From contig MPUH01000117.1 in the NCBI GenBank assembly GCA_001970955.1, positions 1 to 64,000 on the forward strand: a DNA stretch of 64,000 nt, in the 5' to 3' direction. This DNA is from Stentor coeruleus. Taxonomy: Eukaryota; Ciliophora; Heterotrichea; Heterotrichida; Stentoridae. The translations under genes and the position numbers were made by a program. Position 1 is the first letter of the stretch; every line of letters starts with the position of its first letter. The notes under the pieces are model-generated. The model was given only the letters and a program-made list of their open reading frames with translations. It did not search any database and was not told the origin of the DNA. This document shows, in pieces, positions 59,499 through 64,000 of the stretch.

Positions 59499-62168
59499 AT
59501 GGGCAGCTGCTTACGTACTTCATCACGACCTAGAGTAATAATAAACGATAATGAGGGTCAAGAAATCTCAGAAGCTAATACAAAGACTTCAAGGAAATTC
59601 AAACAAAGCATGCCAGATCCAAGATTAAGCAAAGATACAAAAGTGCCCACTGACGCCAAGTTCGCAATAGTTCAAGACAAATCCAAGTCAAAAGCTGACA
59701 TCAGCTTTATAAACGTCTCTCTAACAAAGCATTTTATTTTCAATAGTCTTACTGAAGAACAAAGAGAATCAGTCATTAACCACATGAAATACTATATTTT
59801 AGAACCAAGAGAGATAGTCTTTGAACAAAACAGTGTAGGGTCAACATTCTTTGTCATAGCTCATGGGAAACTAGAAGTGATTATAGATGAGAAACGTGTT
59901 AATGTCTTAAGACCGCAAGATAGTTTTGGGGAATTAGCTTTAATACATGACACACCAAGATCAGCAACATTGAAGACAATAGAAAATTCTTCACTTTGGG
60001 GTGTTGATAGGAAAACCTTTAGAAACACGTTAGAACAAATAAATGCTCTTAATTATGCTGAAAATCATGGGCTTATTGAAAGTATTCCTGTATTTAAAAT
60101 ATTAAACAATACGCAAATTGAATCACTTATTTCATCTATAGCGACTAATATGTATGGTCAAGGACAGGTTATTGTTAATGAAGGGGAAACTGGGGACTTG
60201 CTTTTTATTATTAAACAAGGAAGTGTTGTTTGTAGTCAGGAAGGAAAAGATATTAAAACTATGGAAAAAGGGGATTATTTTGGTGAACAGGCTTTACTTT
60301 ATAATTCAGTACGAACAGCGACAATTACTGCAGCTGAGAATACAAAATGTTTAACTATAGGTCGTACAGAACTTACAAAGCTATTCGGAACATCACTTCA
60401 GTTGATTATACATAAAAACTCACAAAGGATTGCATTTGATAAAAATGTGTACCTTAAAAAACTGACAAAAACACAATTTGAAAAACTCTTGAATTGCTCG
60501 GAAATCAAAGAACTTAGTGAAGGTGAAAAAGTGATTTTTGCAGGGACGAGGAAAGGGGATAATGTTGTTGTGGTTATTAAAGGAGAGTTAACAACTTTAG
60601 ATGAGGAAATTGTATATAAAGTATTTGATATTATTGGATTAGATGAAGCTATACAAGCACTTGATGATGTGTTTGAAAATGATTATTATGCTAAAGGTGA
60701 TGTTAATTTGGCTATTATCCCGAATATAAGTTTTTTTAATGCTATAGGTGGCGACTATCATAAAGTTACAACAAATAATGACGCAATAAAACTACTAAAA
60801 AAAATCCCCCTTTTTCGGTATTTAAGTGAAGAACAGTTTGAAAGCTTAATCCAATGCCTTCGAGTCGAAAATTTCAAAAACGAAACCATCATCTTTTCCC
60901 AAAATCAACCTGGAGAGTCTTTGTTCCTTATAAAATCTGGTCGAGTTGAAGTCATTGATAAAGATACAAATCGAGTACTACGTAATATAACTAAAGATGA
61001 CTACTTCGGCGAACGATCTTTACTTTTTGATAAATTCCGTTCAGCAACAATAAAAGCTAAAGGTGAAGTTACCTGTTGGGTGCTTTACAAATCTGATTTT
61101 ATGAGCATTCTTGATGAAAAACTCAAAAAACTCCTTATGAAAAGAATTGAACTTCAAGATGATAACCTTAATCTTAACGACTTCCATATAGTCAATCAAA
61201 TCGGTACTGGAACTTTTGGTAATGTCTTTCTCGTCATCCACAAGCAAAAAAAATCCTTATACGCCTTAAAAGCTGTAAATAAAAAAAAAATCCGTGCTTA
61301 CGAAATGGAAGATAACCTTCTATTAGAACGTAAAATCCTGTTACAAATTGACCATGTATTAATATCGAAACTTATAAAAACCTTTAAAGATGATAAACGA
61401 GTTTATTTTTTATTAGAATATATAAGAGGAATGAACTTATTTAATGTTTTAAGAAAACTTGATGTACTAACTGTAGCTGATGCAAAATTCTATACGGCTT
61501 GTATATTTTTAATGTTAGAACATTTACATGAAAGAGATATTATATATAGAGATTTACATCCTATGAATATTATGATTGATGATGAAGGATATCCAAAACT
61601 CATTGATTTTGGTGCTGCTAAAATTATTAAAGGTAGGACTTATACAATAGCAGGAATACCACCACATTATATGGCACCAGAAATTATTACAGGGCATGGG
61701 TATACTTTAAGTGCTGATTATTGGAGTGCTGGGATTATGTTATATGAGTTTTTATATGCAGCAGTTCCTTTTGGTGAAGAAGAAAATGACCCTTATGTTG
61801 TATATGAAATGATCCAACAAGGGAAGTTGGTTTTTCCTACAAATGCTGATAATAAAGATAAAATTAAAGATTTACTAGTCCAGTTGTTGAGTAAAAACCC
61901 AGCGACAAGGCTTGGGGGAAGTTTTGAGAATTTAAAAGCACATCATTGGTTTATAGGGATTAATTGGGAAAAAATTGTTAGAAGGGAACTTCCAACACCT
62001 TATGTGCCGATATTGTCGACGATATTACATGATGCAGAAACAGCTTTGAAACAACGTAAACCATTGGATGAGGTTATAACGAAAGCTGAAAAACATGATG
62101 AAATACCCAAGCCGAGACCTATTAAGGAAGGGTTTAATGTTAATTGGGATGAGGAGTTTAAAGGTTAG
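59499..62168 (+). CDS. cGMP-dependent protein kinase (PKG), four CNB modules
   Basis: 889 residues with the layout of protozoan PKG. The N-terminus MGSCLRTSSRP fits myristoylation and palmitoylation. Four cyclic-nucleotide-binding modules follow. The first (FGELALIHDTPRSATL, near 144), second (FGEQALLYNSVRTATI, near 260) and fourth (FGERSLLFDKFRSATI, near 502) keep the phosphate-binding Arg with an adjacent Ser/Thr, which favours cGMP. The third has lost these residues (VFDIIGLDEAIQAL), as in other protozoan PKGs. The AGC kinase domain begins near 560 (GTGTFGNVFLV, YALKAV). Its catalytic loop is YRDLHPMNIM: the Asp and Asn are kept, but the usual Lys of DLKPEN is His and the Glu is Met. LIDFGAAK and YTIAGIPPHYMAPEII follow, then an AGC C-tail. 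Confidence 0.94.
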   Translation: MGSCLRTSSRPRVIINDNEGQEISEANTKTSRKFKQSMPDPRLSKDTKVPTDAKFAIVQDKSKSKADISFINVSLTKHFIFNSLTEEQRESVINHMKYYILEPREIVFEQNSVGSTFFVIAHGKLEVIIDEKRVNVLRPQDSFGELALIHDTPRSATLKTIENSSLWGVDRKTFRNTLEQINALNYAENHGLIESIPVFKILNNTQIESLISSIATNMYGQGQVIVNEGETGDLLFIIKQGSVVCSQEGKDIKTMEKGDYFGEQALLYNSVRTATITAAENTKCLTIGRTELTKLFGTSLQLIIHKNSQRIAFDKNVYLKKLTKTQFEKLLNCSEIKELSEGEKVIFAGTRKGDNVVVVIKGELTTLDEEIVYKVFDIIGLDEAIQALDDVFENDYYAKGDVNLAIIPNISFFNAIGGDYHKVTTNNDAIKLLKKIPLFRYLSEEQFESLIQCLRVENFKNETIIFSQNQPGESLFLIKSGRVEVIDKDTNRVLRNITKDDYFGERSLLFDKFRSATIKAKGEVTCWVLYKSDFMSILDEKLKKLLMKRIELQDDNLNLNDFHIVNQIGTGTFGNVFLVIHKQKKSLYALKAVNKKKIRAYEMEDNLLLERKILLQIDHVLISKLIKTFKDDKRVYFLLEYIRGMNLFNVLRKLDVLTVADAKFYTACIFLMLEHLHERDIIYRDLHPMNIMIDDEGYPKLIDFGAAKIIKGRTYTIAGIPPHYMAPEIITGHGYTLSADYWSAGIMLYEFLYAAVPFGEEENDPYVVYEMIQQGKLVFPTNADNKDKIKDLLVQLLSKNPATRLGGSFENLKAHHWFIGINWEKIVRRELPTPYVPILSTILHDAETALKQRKPLDEVITKAEKHDEIPKPRPIKEGFNVNWDEEFKG

Positions 62169-62316
62169 TATAGCTAAAAAGATATGAAATATTATGATTA
62201 GATTAATAATTATAATATTAAATAAAGATAAATTATCCAACTCTAGTACGATAGTTGTCGAAACATTTATTTTTATGTAATAAAAATGTCTAATCTATAA
62301 TTAAAACCAATTTTTA

Positions 62317-63618
62317 CTAAGAATTTCTAATCCCACAGTATAAGCAAGTGCAATCATGAGGATAATAGCCAAAGTTTTTCTTGCAATTGCTGCATTTTCT
62401 GAACTCCATAGGAAATCCTTCAAAAAAAGCTCCATACAAATCTAGAAACTGTTCATGATAATATCCAGAATAATTCGTTGTTAATATAATTTTAGCAGCA
62501 TCTTGAAAGAAAACAAAAGGAAAACAATACTGGTTATAACAATCTTCAACCAAACATCCAAGTCTATGTTTTTCTGGTATTAAATATTGAAACATTCCTT
62601 GTTCAATATAATAAACAAAAGCATTAAAAGTTATATTGAAATTCTCAGCTGTACAATTTAAGCAAAATACATGGTCACATTCTAATATTTTCCCTGGGAT
62701 TTGACATTTCGGGCATTTTCCTAAACTTTCAGGGACAAGTTCAGCACCTAAGATTTTTTTATCAGGTTTAAAAACAATAGACATTGCTTGAATTGGGATT
62801 AAGAAAATTTGTGAGATTCGTTTAGGAGAGTTAGCTTCATAATCTTGATCTTCAATTCTGAGGTTTTTGTTTATAGGTTTTAGTTTTGGTTTTGGGTTTG
62901 TTAATGCATGATTATAGATATTTTTATCTGGAATTATATCATCGTCTGCATCAGAAATGGATTCATCTTGGCTACATTGGGTATCATTATTAGCGTTGGT
63001 TTTAAAGTAAAGGATGCATTTATTACAGAAATCTATTTTGGAGATGTAGTTAGAATATTCAGGTTTTTTTAGTTGGTTTAAACAGAAAATGCAGTAATAA
63101 TGAGTATTGCAGACTTGGTGTTTTATATATGAACCTTTTTTACGGCAGATGTTGCAACTATTACTGTTTACTTGAGTTTCAAAGATTTTGTTACAGCAGG
63201 CTAGAGGAAAGTTTGAAGCTATTAGGCATTCAAAATAACTTTTAAAACAATATGTATGATTGTTTTTGCAATCTATATTTAGTATAGCAGTAGCTTTGTT
63301 AATAAATTTAGCATGCTGGAAACATAAAGTTTTTTTTTTCATTCTTGTATTGCACTCGATACAAGCTAAATTTGAATTAAAACCCTCTTTTACACACTCT
63401 TTGCATAGAATGTGATTTGGACATAAATATATTGGATCTTTATATTCTTGATGATAAAGCGAACAAGTCATTCTACTCCTTTTTAGATTCCTTAGGATAC
63501 TTTTGCATTGATCACAATCATTAGTTAGAAAGTCAGATGTTCCTTTAAGATAGCATTTCATGCAAAATTCATGATCTTTGTGAAGAGCTTTATTATCCTT
63601 ATGTAAACACCTTTCCAT
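62317..63618 (-). CDS. Cys-rich, multi-zinc-finger hypothetical protein
   Basis: 433 residues with about 45 Cys and several His, arranged as repeated RING/PHD-like units: HEFCMKCYLKG, CDQCKS, HILCKECVKEG, CIECNTRMKKKTLC, CNICRKKG and YYCIFC. A central disordered acidic part follows (SQDESISDADDDIIPDKN). The C-terminal zinc unit has GKCPKCQIPGKILECDHVFC, then LNCTAENFN and CKKNFGYYPHDCTCLYCG. The C-terminal order (CxxC, CxHxFCxxC, then an extended helical part and a CxxC...CxCxxC end) recalls RING-in-between-RING proteins, but the ligands do not fit a canonical RBR. Ubiquitin ligase activity is possible, not shown. It converges on PKG (148 nt). Confidence 0.7.
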   Translation of the reverse strand: MERCLHKDNKALHKDHEFCMKCYLKGTSDFLTNDCDQCKSILRNLKRSRMTCSLYHQEYKDPIYLCPNHILCKECVKEGFNSNLACIECNTRMKKKTLCFQHAKFINKATAILNIDCKNNHTYCFKSYFECLIASNFPLACCNKIFETQVNSNSCNICRKKGSYIKHQVCNTHYYCIFCLNQLKKPEYSNYISKIDFCNKCILYFKTNANNDTQCSQDESISDADDDIIPDKNIYNHALTNPKPKLKPINKNLRIEDQDYEANSPKRISQIFLIPIQAMSIVFKPDKKILGAELVPESLGKCPKCQIPGKILECDHVFCLNCTAENFNITFNAFVYYIEQGMFQYLIPEKHRLGCLVEDCYNQYCFPFVFFQDAAKIILTTNYSGYYHEQFLDLYGAFFEGFPMEFRKCSNCKKNFGYYPHDCTCLYCGIRNS

Positions 63619-64000
63619 TACAGAATTATTTTTTACAACAATGTTTATCTATAAACAATTTGAACTATACAGGATGAAAAACTTATAAATTTGTATATCT
63701 AATGTAATTATAGTTTAAAATTCTTATAAATATTATCCTAACACCAAAAAATTTTAATTATAATTTCCCTATATTCCTACCTTCTAAGCTTATAATAATT
63801 ATAATCAAAAAAAAAAAAAACTGGGAAAACCAATTATTTATTTTACCCTAAAACATTCAACTTTCCTTTTCCCAATACAAACACACTATAATACTTTTTA
63901 TCACAAAACCCCTCCAACATAAATCTTAAAAAATAATTCCGAATATAAAAATGTCCATAAAAGACCAATTCTCTTCAATAAGTAACCTCTAAAAAGTGAA
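63619..64000. other. Intergenic to window end
   Basis: AT-rich sequence. The right part is A/C-rich with few G, which in this window usually precedes a plus-strand gene; such a gene may start beyond 64000. No feature is seen. Confidence 0.4.

Noticed and set aside
60985-61000. Possible hidden intron GTAATATAACTAAAG in PKG
   Set aside because: Position 10 is C, and removal would shorten a CNB module below its normal spacing before the FGER motif.
1-64000. tRNA, rRNA, CRISPR array or transposon
   Set aside because: I scanned the larger gaps by eye for T-loop motifs, spaced repeats and transposase or reverse transcriptase motifs and found none; a covariance-model search would be decisive.

Overview
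The window looks like macronuclear DNA of a heterotrich ciliate close to Stentor. It is very AT-rich and gene-dense. The standard code fits: TAA, TAG and TGA all end genes. Broken frames are restored by introns of exactly 15 nt (GTA...AG, always with A at position 10), the intron class known from Stentor. Families typical of ciliates are present: PKG, NDR and AMPK kinases, CDC14, a copine, TPR, EF-hand and coiled-coil proteins. No transposon, virus-like element, CRISPR array, rRNA or tRNA gene was recognised.

Layout. 1-16.5 kb: an ACX4-like acyl-CoA oxidase/dehydrogenase with a PTS2-like N-terminus, a small unknown protein, an EF-hand/IQ protein and a TPR protein separated by one in-frame stop and 15 nt, a divergent kinase, CDC14, and a C2-copine-RING protein. 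17-31.5 kb: EMC1, an AMPK/SNF1 kinase whose start codon is split by an intron, a wrecked kinase copy beside its intact relative, PDE6-delta, an ACBP-like protein, a coiled-coil protein, RFC5 and eS8. 33-46.8 kb: a WNK-like pseudokinase, a two-exon coiled-coil gene sharing a 17-bp promoter with a short eL13, USO1/p115 (three exons), an NDR kinase (two exons), a LITAF-like protein, an aquaporin pseudogene, PABP and an FCP1/SCP phosphatase with a tandem splice acceptor. 47-64 kb: an unknown protein, a SAMHD1-like HD protein, a gene-poor stretch (50-54 kb) around a secreted saposin-like protein, small proteins, an SLC37-like transporter, a B-box protein, a four-CNB PKG and a Cys-rich zinc protein.

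The genes are not an operon. They mix housekeeping (translation, replication clamp loading, ER and Golgi traffic) with signalling. Three proteins begin with N-myristoylation-like MGxC motifs, and a PDE6-delta-type lipid-binding chaperone is nearby.

The strongest unusual signals are about gene structure. They are the intron inside a start codon, the 17-bp palindromic divergent promoter, the AG|AG acceptor, the near-total lack of G upstream of genes (mirror-imaged on the other strand), and a shared CATATAATAAA element touching several start codons. Six single N positions are each flanked by near-identical copies of the same sequence, so they are assembly joins rather than biology; one damages the 3' end of the transporter gene.
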